A DNA stretch of 7,242 nt from Sedimentisphaerales bacterium (GCA_030634605.1 DAOWAK010000058.1:1-7242); one strand, 5' to 3'; shown: positions 1 to 6,541, numbered from the stretch's first letter. Translations and numbers: made by a program. The notes: a model not told the origin generated them from the sequence alone.

Positions 1-2385
1 AGCCGTTCCGGTACTGATACCAATACGCATTTTCAAATCGGGGAAGTCGGGCTTTTCTTTTTGCTGTTGGTGGACTAATTTATCTAGTTCCACCTGAGAG
101 TCAATCGCAGCCAAACAGGACAGGCGGGCATAATCGGGCAGATCGACCGGAGCACCGAAAAAGGCAAAAACGCCGTCACCTTCGAATTTGTTGATCGTGG
201 CAAGGTATCTGTCCAGCACTTCGGTCATGCGGTCGAGATAAATATTCAGAACTTTGACGGTTTTCTCGGGGCCGAGTTTTTCGCTGATGGTAGTGAAGCC
301 GGCCAGGTCGGAAAAAAAGCAGCTCAGTTCGCGCATTTCGCCGTCGAAGCTGACGTCGCTGCCGGATCTGACGATTCGGTCCACAACGGCGGGAGAAGTG
401 TATTGTTTGAAGCGGGTGGTGATCTGGCGTTTGGCACGGCCCTCGGTGATTTGTCGGTAGAAAGTAACCACCATGAAACTTCCAAGCACAGCAGCCAGGG
501 GATTGACCAGGGTAAACCAACAGTGCCAGGTGGCAAAAACCAGATAAAAATTAACCAGTATCGACAGCCCAACCAACAGTGCAACCGCCAGGCCGCTAGC
601 CAACGGTCGAAATACAGCAGAAACAACCGTCATAAGCAAGCCCATCGCCAGGATGACAATTATCTCCAGATAAAGTGGCGGCCGGGGGGTAATGAATTCT
701 TTTTGCAGGATCGTGTTCAGGATATTGCGGTGTACCATAATACCGGGAGTTAATTTATCACAGGGAGTTACCACAAAATCGCGGGCACCGCCGCCGGCTT
801 CACCAGTGGCAACTGAGCCGAACAGCACCGTCTTGCCCTGGAGTTTTTTTCTTAAAACCGCCTGGGCCTTTTTAAGTCGATTTTCGAGTGCCTCTATGGT
901 AGCCAGCAGTACGCTCCGTTCACCCAAGGCAGACAGCTGTAGTTTCTTTTTTTCAACTTCGACAAGAGTGGATTCGCCAAGTTGGGAAAGATCCTCGGGT
1001 AAAGTGCTTAACTGAAACTCCAGATCATCCATCATGAGCAGTTTCGACTGGTTTGCCTTGAGGACTTGCTTTTTGTCCCAGATCTCGGCAACCAGAGTAA
1101 CGGAAACGTTATTCGGGCCTTGCCAAAAGCGGGTCCAGGAAATAAGCATCTGGCCCTGTTCATCAACAGGTATTTCAATATCAGGTCCACGAAGAATAAC
1201 TTTACCCGGCTGGGACAAATCAATATCTTCGTTTTTCACCCCCAAGGCTCTACAGGCGGCGGTGAAGACCAGTTGTTTGTACATTTTCCCCTTGTAGCGT
1301 GCCAATAAGGGAATGCGACGAATGGAACCATCTTTGTCCTCCAAAACACTAACAAATCCGCTGTCCGGTAAAACTTCGGCAAAGGCCGGTATCGGCGGAG
1401 TAACGGACACCATATAGTAAAAGGGTATGTTAATCTCGGACACATCTCGCTCGAAACCAAATTGACAAATTTTCAACAATCCTCGCGAAATTTTATAGAT
1501 TTGCAGTAATCGGTAATAATCTTCATCCACATCACGGATGTCCCGATCGGGATAAATCTGCTCGAAGACTTGCTTAAATTCCAGGATTCCCTGCCCCTGC
1601 TCAAGTGCACTTTTCAGGATATTATCGACTTGCCGACTGAGTTCGTTTTCGAAGTAGTTATCCAAATCCTCATCATAGATTTTCCGTAGTCGGTCATAAT
1701 CTTCATCCTTATCACGGATGTTCCGGTCGGGATAAATCTGCTCAAAGACCTGCTGAAATTCCAGGATTCCCTGCCCCTGCTCAAGTGCACTTTTCAGGAT
1801 GCTATCGACTTGTCGACTGAGATCGTTTTCGAAGTAGAGTTCCGAATCCTCATCCGGATGCTCTCTGAGATGGGCAAAGAAAGTAACGATAGCATTTTCA
1901 GCATTTTGGATGGCCTGGGCCAACTCATGGTCATGATAGACCGTATGGACAATAGGCTTGACGATAAATTTGGGGGTCGGTTCGTAAGAACTGACGTCGG
2001 TGGTACCTTTCTTGGACAGTTCAGGAAGTTGTTCGTCGGGCAGCAGGATGTCGAGCAAAATCTGCGATGCGCCCGCCTCATGGCAAACGTCGATCAGCCG
2101 GGCAAGTTGGTTGCGTCTCCAAGGCCAGCGACCCAACTGTTTGAGAGAGATGTCATCGATAACCACCACCGCTATATCCGGATGAGTGGTCGGGACAGGA
2201 AAAAGCCTCTGCCGAATATCGTAAAGCTTCAATTCCAGATAATCAGGCCACGTCAGGACACCCAGAATGGTCACCAACAGGGTTACCACAATCCCAAGCA
2301 AGAGACCAATGTTGGCCCGACCGGAGGAATGTTGTTTATTGGCCCAAGCTGCTGTTACGAGAAATATCCACGTGGAGCGAGTCAT
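1..2385 (-). CDS. CHASE2-domain adenylate cyclase (class III), C-terminus off the left edge
   Basis: The frame reads 795 codons from ATG at 2385 to the left edge without a stop. It makes a membrane-bound class III cyclase that should convert ATP to cAMP in the cytoplasm. Residues 26-46 are a first membrane helix. A periplasmic CHASE2 domain follows: its first half (about 50-130) has VVVIDDISLKQLGRWPW and a second-half motif GKTVLFGS lies at 517-524. Three membrane helices follow at about 570-592, 595-618 and 622-643, then the cyclase domain from about 650. The two metal-binding aspartates are D693 (FFSDLAGF) and D737 (FEGDGVFAFFG), 44 residues apart as is usual. K733, four residues before D737, sits where adenylate cyclases carry their adenine-selecting lysine. 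The second specificity residue and the Asn/Arg pair lie beyond the edge. The CHASE2 domain is unusually long because of an insert with a 60-residue tandem duplication (179-298) and a charged helical stretch (about 474-516). The start has only a weak GGAA five bases upstream. It is last of four co-directional genes, 41 bases after the FecR gene. Confidence 0.93.
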   Translation of the reverse strand, partial: MTRSTWIFLVTAAWANKQHSSGRANIGLLLGIVVTLLVTILGVLTWPDYLELKLYDIRQRLFPVPTTHPDIAVVVIDDISLKQLGRWPWRRNQLARLIDVCHEAGASQILLDILLPDEQLPELSKKGTTDVSSYEPTPKFIVKPIVHTVYHDHELAQAIQNAENAIVTFFAHLREHPDEDSELYFENDLSRQVDSILKSALEQGQGILEFQQVFEQIYPDRNIRDKDEDYDRLRKIYDEDLDNYFENELSRQVDNILKSALEQGQGILEFKQVFEQIYPDRDIRDVDEDYYRLLQIYKISRGLLKICQFGFERDVSEINIPFYYMVSVTPPIPAFAEVLPDSGFVSVLEDKDGSIRRIPLLARYKGKMYKQLVFTAACRALGVKNEDIDLSQPGKVILRGPDIEIPVDEQGQMLISWTRFWQGPNNVSVTLVAEIWDKKQVLKANQSKLLMMDDLEFQLSTLPEDLSQLGESTLVEVEKKKLQLSALGERSVLLATIEALENRLKKAQAVLRKKLQGKTVLFGSVATGEAGGGARDFVVTPCDKLTPGIMVHRNILNTILQKEFITPRPPLYLEIIVILAMGLLMTVVSAVFRPLASGLAVALLVGLSILVNFYLVFATWHCWFTLVNPLAAVLGSFMVVTFYRQITEGRAKRQITTRFKQYTSPAVVDRIVRSGSDVSFDGEMRELSCFFSDLAGFTTISEKLGPEKTVKVLNIYLDRMTEVLDRYLATINKFEGDGVFAFFGAPVDLPDYARLSCLAAIDSQVELDKLVHQQQKEKPDFPDLKMRIGISTGTA
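1492..1851 (-). repeat. In-frame 180-bp tandem duplication inside the CHASE2 sensor
   Basis: Two adjacent 180-base units (1672-1851 encoding residues 179-238, and 1492-1671 encoding residues 239-298) align without gaps. Counted by hand over 174 aligned positions there are 19 mismatches, about 89% DNA identity, with a long exact stretch near the middle. The 60-residue protein units share 48 residues. Each unit contains YFEN, LSRQVD, ILKSALEQGQGILEF and QVFEQIYPDR and looks helical and acidic. Because the unit is a multiple of three, the reading frame is kept. Confidence 0.95.
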
Positions 2386-2426
2386 TAGGATTCCATTTTA
2401 TTACTCAAACTATATAATCCGACCTG

Positions 2427-3440
2427 TCAGCCGATGGGAATGTCCCCTTCGGGGAATTCAATTTCATCAAGCGGAACGGTCAGGCTGGAACCGGATGTTT
2501 CGTCTTCATACTGCTGAGCACCGCTACCCGGATCGGTCTGGACCGTGTTGAAAATGATGGCTTTCTTTTCCAGTTCACTGACATCGCCGATATTGTAGTT
2601 TCCGTTTACCCAGACGGTCCGGTCAAAAACCGCCATGTCCAGATATCTACTTAAGGTGCAATCGGTTCGCATACCTTCTTCGAGAACATAAACGCCGGGC
2701 TGATTAGGCTCCTCAGCTGGTGCAGCAGACTGCTCGGATGGCGAAGCTTCCTCGTCGCCATCTTCATCCTCATCACAACCATCGCACCCTGATCCCCATC
2801 GCCACGCAGCTGCACTGGCCCAGGCGGGACCGTGATCATCGACCTGCAGTTTACAACGACGTGTCCCGGAATCGTACTCCATGTAAACCAGGGTTCCGCG
2901 AATACTCAATGTGGAAACGGGTGTGCTGATACGCGTGTCTGCTTTAACCCGGCCTCTTTCCACGCCGCAGCGAACCGCACCGTAGCGTAGCTTGGCCCGA
3001 ACCTTTTCACCCTGAGCGGTAGCAGCATAATCATCAACCTTCAGCGAGGATAAAGCTTCAATCTGGACGACTGAATGTCCGCCAAAGTTCAACTCACAGG
3101 AGCTGCCAAATCCGGTGCGGACGGAATCACCCCGTTTGAGTTTGATATTCACCGCAGCTTTTTGCCAGGTTTGACCGCCGTCGGTGGTGTACTGAACGTG
3201 CTTACCTTTCACTTCGGTAATAACCGCACTTAAAGAATCTTTGGTACTGTCGCTAACAGCGGCAGATGCGGCAGATGTAACCGTTGGTGCAGCTGTGGGA
3301 GTTGCTTCGGAAGCATCGGTTGACTGCGCGACAGCCACTGAACAGCACAACAGAAGTGAAAAGGAAATCACCAGAAGCAAAGTCAAGCAGCTTAAAACCT
3401 GTTTCGCTCTCAATTTATTGTTGTCACTTAACTTATACAT
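2427..3440 (-). CDS. Secreted FecR-domain protein
   Basis: This 337-residue protein begins with a signal peptide: basic N-terminus, hydrophobic core at about 15-38, and likely cleavage after AVA at residue 38. A Ser/Thr/Ala-rich linker (40-70) follows, then a FecR domain at about 72-190. Typical features there are LKRGDSVRTG (101-110), a CELNFGGHSVVQIE stretch and TPVSTLSIRGT (173-183), close to the family motif TPxxxxxVRGT. A tail with a short acidic segment (CDGCDEDEDGDEE, 219-231) and a Pro/Glu-rich stretch follows. Classical FecR regulators cross the inner membrane and touch a sigma factor. This one has only a signal peptide, so it is probably periplasmic or surface-exposed and not an anti-sigma factor of that type (inference). 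AAGGAG at 3449-3454 lies eight bases before ATG and supports the start. It lies 37 bases after the lipoprotein gene and 41 before the CHASE2 cyclase gene. Its ligand is unknown. Confidence 0.88.
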   Translation of the reverse strand: MYKLSDNNKLRAKQVLSCLTLLLVISFSLLLCCSVAVAQSTDASEATPTAAPTVTSAASAAVSDSTKDSLSAVITEVKGKHVQYTTDGGQTWQKAAVNIKLKRGDSVRTGFGSSCELNFGGHSVVQIEALSSLKVDDYAATAQGEKVRAKLRYGAVRCGVERGRVKADTRISTPVSTLSIRGTLVYMEYDSGTRRCKLQVDDHGPAWASAAAWRWGSGCDGCDEDEDGDEEASPSEQSAAPAEEPNQPGVYVLEEGMRTDCTLSRYLDMAVFDRTVWVNGNYNIGDVSELEKKAIIFNTVQTDPGSGAQQYEDETSGSSLTVPLDEIEFPEGDIPIG

Positions 3441-3448
3441 TGATTTAA

Positions 3449-3454
3449 CTCCTT
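3449..3454 (-). promoter_or_regulatory. Ribosome binding site of the FecR-domain gene
   Basis: Reading the minus strand, AAGGAG sits eight bases before the ATG at 3440. It is the strongest Shine-Dalgarno sequence in the operon and fixes the start of the FecR-domain protein. Confidence 0.8.
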
Positions 3455-3477
3455 AGCGATTATGATAATTTTCAGTT

Positions 3478-3984
3478 TTATCTTTCCATCATGCGAGCGG
3501 CCCGGCCCATAATACCAACTACTTCGGGACCGGTAAGCGGTTCATACTCACTGCCGCGCAGCATTAATCCGGCGTGAACAACTTCGCGATAGCCATACCG
3601 CCGCAAGGGCAGAACTTGAATCATCACTCCACCTTCGATATCCAGAGCCCGATAGAGCATGTAACCGAGGGTTCCCTTGGTAACCGGATCGTTGGCAACC
3701 AGAGACCATCCCGGCTCCACAAAGCCTTTGGATTGCAAAGCAGCCAGACGCGCGTCAAAACTTTTACTGCTATCCTCGTCATCAACCAGCATTAACACCA
3801 TTGCGCAAGCCTGATTGTTTGTACACCATCGCTCGCTGGCTAATTCATAAGCCAAAGAGGCGCTATCTTGGGTGGACAAGCTGGCAGCGTTGCTTTGGGG
3901 TGCCCGGCTCGATTGGCACGAACTGGCCAAAATGCCCATCAGTACTAACACAAAAAAACGGATTAGAAACGATGATTTCATCAT
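3478..3984 (-). CDS. Small lipoprotein with an SLH-like segment
   Basis: The frame encodes 168 residues from the first ATG (3984) or 167 from the adjacent second ATG (3981). The N-terminus is a lipoprotein signal: basic residues K3 and R9, a hydrophobic core at 10-20, then LASSC with the probable lipidated cysteine at 23. The -3 residue is Ala where Leu is usual, so the lipobox is slightly off consensus. A Ser/Ala/Gln-rich linker (24-44) leads to a folded part. Residues 76-120 (FDARLAALQSKGF, then DPVTKGTLGYMLYRALDI) resemble an S-layer-homology repeat, where a GI/GF turn precedes a PxTRGE-like helix. The C-terminal part (GGVMIQVLPL, GPEVVGIMGRA) is not a family I can name. It lies between the outer-membrane barrel and the FecR gene, so a role as an envelope accessory or anchoring protein is plausible but inferred. 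C54 and C60 could form a disulfide. Confidence 0.82.
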   Translation of the reverse strand: MMKSSFLIRFFVLVLMGILASSCQSSRAPQSNAASLSTQDSASLAYELASERWCTNNQACAMVLMLVDDEDSSKSFDARLAALQSKGFVEPGWSLVANDPVTKGTLGYMLYRALDIEGGVMIQVLPLRRYGYREVVHAGLMLRGSEYEPLTGPEVVGIMGRAARMMER

Positions 3985-3987
3985 ACA

Positions 3988-3991
3988 CCTC
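3988..3991 (-). promoter_or_regulatory. Ribosome binding site that favours the second ATG of the lipoprotein gene
   Basis: On the minus strand the sequence reads GAGGTGTATGATG. The GAGG core is only three bases from the first ATG (3984) but six from the second (3981). The usual spacing therefore favours 3981 as the real start. The two choices differ by a single methionine. Confidence 0.55.
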
Positions 3992-4000
3992 GAATATTAC

Positions 4001-4029
4001 ATTATATCAATATAGCTCACCAGCCACAA
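4001..4029 (-). promoter_or_regulatory. Candidate internal promoter before the lipoprotein gene
   Basis: In the 101-base gap between the barrel and lipoprotein genes the minus strand carries TTGTGG (4024-4029), a 17-base spacer and TATAAT (4001-4006). The -10 hexamer is perfect and the spacing ideal, but the -35 matches at only three of six positions. Transcription would start near 3994, only a few bases before the ribosome binding site. If real, it lets the lipoprotein, FecR and cyclase genes be expressed apart from the barrel. Confidence 0.4.
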
Positions 4030-4085
4030 AACCAACCGACAAAAAACACCCTAAAGCCTTGCTCGCAAACAAGATATATAACCAA

Positions 4086-5567
4086 TCAAAAACTCAAAGT
4101 CACACCGGTATAGACCAAATGTCGCGGACTTTCCTGGGAAAAGGCGTCACCGGGCAGGAACAACCCATACCGAATCATCCAGGAAAGATCACTCGTCAGC
4201 CGCCAGTCCGCATACAGATCCATTTCGCTGCCCAGATAGCTGTCGCTGCGATAGGAGGAAAGGTTGTCCGAAACCGCCCCTTCGCTCTGCTGTTTGTGGA
4301 AAAGGTAAAGGTTGGTCCCAACCTTCAAGTTTTGGAATCGTTTCAGGTGGTTCATCGGAAAGGTGGAAGCACCCATTCGAATCATGCCCAGATTGCTCAG
4401 TTTCGGAGCCATCGTCAAACCAGTGTCCCGAAAACCCCATCCCACAAAACCGTGGTCAACGGAATGAGGTTTATTGCCGCCAATAGTGTTGGTGGGAGAA
4501 AAGGTGCGGTCCGAATCACCGCTGGCCAAAAGATATTCAAGCTCAAACTGGGTAAGCCGGGTATCCCGGAGCAGATAACGTAGCTCGGCGTCGAAGGCCC
4601 AGGCGTGAATATTTTGTCGCTCGTCAACACCTGGCCATGCATAACTTTTGCCGAACTCTCCAACGATTTCGCAAATATAAAGCATATCCTTATGGAAAAA
4701 ACGCCCCGTCGAACCCATGCCGACATAACGTGAATCGTATCCGAAGGATTGATCATTACCCGCGTAGGTTCTTACGCTGCCGGCATCCTTGTCCGCCTGT
4801 TCGAAGTAATATACGAAGGGTTGATGATCGATCCAGCCTCGATAGCGCAGCTCAACGCCCCAATAGCAACGCGATTCTTTGGAATTGTCGGGAAACGAGT
4901 GATCAACATTATAGCTGCTCGGAATCGACAAAGCTCCCAGGCCGGTCAATTGCCAGTTGCGATAATAGCCGGTCACCAAAATCGCGTCCAAAGGCACCGA
5001 AAGTGCCAATCCTGTACCGAATTCCACATACTGGCGGCCAACACGGACACCCAAATCATAATCAGTCTGAGCAATTCCATAAGCTGCACGATAACGCGAA
5101 AGACGGAAATCATACCAACCCCGTTCCAGGTTAGGTCCCTGCCAGTCATTGTCTCTATTGTTGTAGCTGCTACTGTGGTTCCAGTCAAGATAGTCGAGTT
5201 TCATACGACCATAAAAATTGTGGACCTGGTCAATACTAAAAAATCCCCACAGCCGAAATTCCTGTTCACGCAAACCACGAAAAACGTCATTGCGCCCATC
5301 GAAATCCCTGTCCACTTTTTCATCCAGCCCCCAGTAGCTGCTGCGAAACCAGCCGCCCCAATCCAGCAGGGCACGTTTTTCGACAGGAGCATCCTCATCC
5401 ATCATTAGTCGAAATGGCTCTGCTAACAATCGTTCACGTTGCGAACTGTCGCCCTGGGCTTGTAGATAACTGACGCCGGTCATTAGCACTAAAACAGTTA
5501 CCGCAGCCGCCAATGCCAAAACTCGTCGGCACCTCACCCAAAAATAACACTGATTCGGAATTTCCAT
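4086..5567 (-). CDS. Outer-membrane beta-barrel of the alginate export (AlgE-like) family
   Basis: The 493-residue product matches the length of AlgE-type porins (about 490). A signal peptide (R12, R14, R15, hydrophobic core 16-32, likely cleavage after LQA at 37) directs export. The mature part is a run of alternating aromatic and polar strands separated by acidic, Asn-rich loops, typical of an outer-membrane barrel. RVGRQYVEFGTG (about residues 177-188) resembles the GRQ-x-x-x-x-G strand common in this family. The C-terminus, DLYADWRLTSDLSWMIRYG, then FLPGDAF and a final GVTLSF, is characteristic. The terminal Phe is the usual signal for barrel assembly. Family members pass polysaccharide or small solutes; alginate itself is not shown here, and no alginate synthesis gene is visible. 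AAGGA (5576-5580), eight bases before ATG, supports the start. It is the first gene of the four-gene block. Residues 86-94 form a DxDxDGxxD loop that could bind calcium. Confidence 0.85.
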   Translation of the reverse strand: MEIPNQCYFWVRCRRVLALAAAVTVLVLMTGVSYLQAQGDSSQRERLLAEPFRLMMDEDAPVEKRALLDWGGWFRSSYWGLDEKVDRDFDGRNDVFRGLREQEFRLWGFFSIDQVHNFYGRMKLDYLDWNHSSSYNNRDNDWQGPNLERGWYDFRLSRYRAAYGIAQTDYDLGVRVGRQYVEFGTGLALSVPLDAILVTGYYRNWQLTGLGALSIPSSYNVDHSFPDNSKESRCYWGVELRYRGWIDHQPFVYYFEQADKDAGSVRTYAGNDQSFGYDSRYVGMGSTGRFFHKDMLYICEIVGEFGKSYAWPGVDERQNIHAWAFDAELRYLLRDTRLTQFELEYLLASGDSDRTFSPTNTIGGNKPHSVDHGFVGWGFRDTGLTMAPKLSNLGMIRMGASTFPMNHLKRFQNLKVGTNLYLFHKQQSEGAVSDNLSSYRSDSYLGSEMDLYADWRLTSDLSWMIRYGLFLPGDAFSQESPRHLVYTGVTLSF

Positions 5568-6019
5568 GATTATTATCCTTAAAATAAATCGAAGGCCCTA
5601 ATGAGCAACAACTCAATCGTGAACCAGACGGCAAACCTGTTTAAAACAAAAATTTTCCGCTCTAACGAAACGTTATTTTTCAGAATATTTATATACCGAT
5701 CACAAATGAAAACACCATGTTGCTCAATTTGTAAATCTGACAGCCCTGATCCAGCTCCCGCGCCAGTGGGCTGCCAGGCATTATGATACCCATTGGGTAT
5801 AACAAACGATCTTTCGGCGATTGGGCATAAATCTGACACTGAACAAAATCCGGTAGAAAACCGAACTATCCCGACTCACTCAGATATCCAGATTATCATG
5901 AAATACTCACTAATGGGAACCTTTAAAAATTAATATTTTTGACGGAGAATCGTTGTTTTCGACAGAGCAGCAGGGGCCAAAGTCCGTCCTACGGTAATTA
6001 ATAGAGGTACCCTAATTCA
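5568..6019. other. Non-coding leader and promoter region of the four-gene block
   Basis: No convincing gene is present on either strand. The first bases carry the barrel gene's ribosome binding site (AAGGA, 5576-5580). AT-rich stretches with -10-like hexamers (TATAAA on the minus strand at 5688-5693) occur, but I found none paired with a good -35, so the operon promoter is not located. A 15-base dyad at 5786-5800 is the clearest regulatory-looking element. The rest shows no repeat or RNA motif that I recognise. Confidence 0.6.
5786..5800. promoter_or_regulatory. Perfect 15-base dyad, possible operator
   Basis: ATACCCATTGGGTAT is a perfect inverted repeat with 7-base arms around a single central base, about 220 bases before the start codon of the barrel gene. 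On the minus strand it runs directly into CATAAT, a -10-like hexamer, although no good -35 is found at the right distance. This size and symmetry suit binding of a dimeric regulator. Which regulator, if any, is unknown. Confidence 0.4.
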
Positions 6020-6094
6020 GGTTGAGCAAACAATCCCCAAGCTGACGATTAGCGTATTTCTCTAACCTAGCGATTAATTTACCAGAGCTCAACC
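6020..6094. other. Potential structured RNA element closed by an 8-bp stem
   Basis: GGTTGAGC at 6020-6027 is the exact reverse complement of GCTCAACC at 6087-6094. Reading the minus strand, the enclosed bases can form two further nested stems: TAATC with GATTG, and GGTTAG with CTAATC (one G-U pair) around a 9-base loop. Together they make a 75-base stacked hairpin. Either strand could fold this way. It matches no riboswitch or RNA family I know, and the inner stems are short, so chance cannot be excluded. Confidence 0.35.
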
Positions 6095-6169
6095 GCTTTG
6101 CAAGCAAAAAAATGTTTTTCAACCCGCAAAAACCGGACCTGAAGGCAAAATTGTACGAAATTTTACCCG

Positions 6170-6193
6170 CCCCCCCCCCCCCCAAAAAAAAAA
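6170..6193. repeat. Homopolymer block C14 followed by A10
   Basis: Positions 6170-6183 are fourteen C and 6184-6193 are ten A. Read on the minus strand this is T10 followed by G14. The T run is the tail of the terminator hairpin at 6194-6223. A G tract of this length is prone to slippage in replication and in sequencing, so the exact count is uncertain. Confidence 0.9.
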
Positions 6194-6223
6194 CGTCCGG
6201 GCGGCAAAATAGCCATCCGGACG
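6184..6223 (-). terminator. Strong intrinsic terminator (minus strand)
   Basis: On the minus strand CGTCCGG (6217-6223) pairs with CCGGACG (6194-6200). The stem continues, after a small internal mismatch, with GGC/GCC around a TATTTT loop. Ten T follow at once. This is a textbook Rho-independent terminator. It works only for leftward transcription, because the plus strand has the A run before the hairpin and no T run after it. It lies over 400 bases from the MCP reading frame, which already has a nearer terminator. Confidence 0.85.
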
Positions 6224-6516
6224 CATGGTTGTTTAGTGCAGTTCGAAAGTTGTCGAGCTGATTCAGTAAAAGTCAGAACTTGTAAAGAAATCAGGTTTCG
6301 TTTTTGAACGAGCCGGGACGCAACGGGCAGGGAAGAAAAACGCCGACCTTATTGGTGTTAACTTTCGCAGTTTTACGTTTCGTTAATTGCACTCCAGCAG
6401 GGTCTTTAGGACGGTTTTTAATAAAATGTGCTTTCGTAAAGTTCACCGAACCTGCTTAAAATTGTCGTCCGCCTAGCCAAAAAGGCCCTGCCGAACCGAA
6501 ACCCAACCGAGCCACT
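6224..6516 (-). ncRNA. Possible non-coding transcript between two terminators
   Basis: About 290 bases with no credible reading frame separate the two leftward terminators. A terminator at the far end implies that transcription may start inside this stretch. It contains an 8-base inverted repeat, CGAAAGTT (6244-6251) and AACTTTCG (6360-6367), plus several scattered TTTCG words. I could not find a convincing promoter, nor a match to a known small RNA. The second terminator may instead be a backup for the MCP gene, or a leftover of a lost gene. Confidence 0.25.
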
Positions 6517-6517
6517 C

Positions 6518-6541
6518 AAGAAAAAGTGCGAAACCGCACTT
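6518..6541 (-). terminator. Intrinsic terminator downstream of the MCP gene
   Basis: On the minus strand AAGTGCG (6535-6541) pairs perfectly with CGCACTT (6524-6530) around a GTTT loop, and the sequence runs on as TTTCTT. The 7-bp stem followed by a T-rich tail sits about 90 bases after the MCP stop codon, the normal place for its terminator. Confidence 0.75.

Noticed and set aside
1810..2388. Plus-strand reading frame of 192 codons
   Set aside because: It is antisense to the conserved N-terminal half of the CHASE2 domain, and its product shows no domain or ribosome binding site.
3801..4583. Plus-strand reading frame of 260 codons
   Set aside because: It lies opposite the lipoprotein and barrel genes and crosses the gap between them. 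Its translation is low-complexity with no family features, whereas the minus-strand frames have signal peptides and clear families.
4749..5408. Plus-strand reading frame of 219 codons
   Set aside because: It is the complement of the barrel gene. Its Ile/Val-rich translation reflects the antisense of strand-forming codons.
5693..5708. TGTGA half-site on the minus strand resembling a cAMP-CRP site, tempting beside a cyclase operon
   Set aside because: The left half matches, but the right half agrees with TCACA at only two of five positions, and it would sit too close to the -10-like hexamer for known activation.
5579..5839. Minus-strand frame of 86 codons just upstream of the barrel gene
   Set aside because: It starts with GTG, has no ribosome binding site, runs through the dyad and ends on the barrel gene's ribosome binding site. 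A leader peptide cannot be excluded but nothing supports it.
6012..6107. Minus-strand frame of about 31 codons starting at a TTG, with a basic helical translation
   Set aside because: It has no ATG and no ribosome binding site, and the potential stem structure explains the sequence symmetry better.
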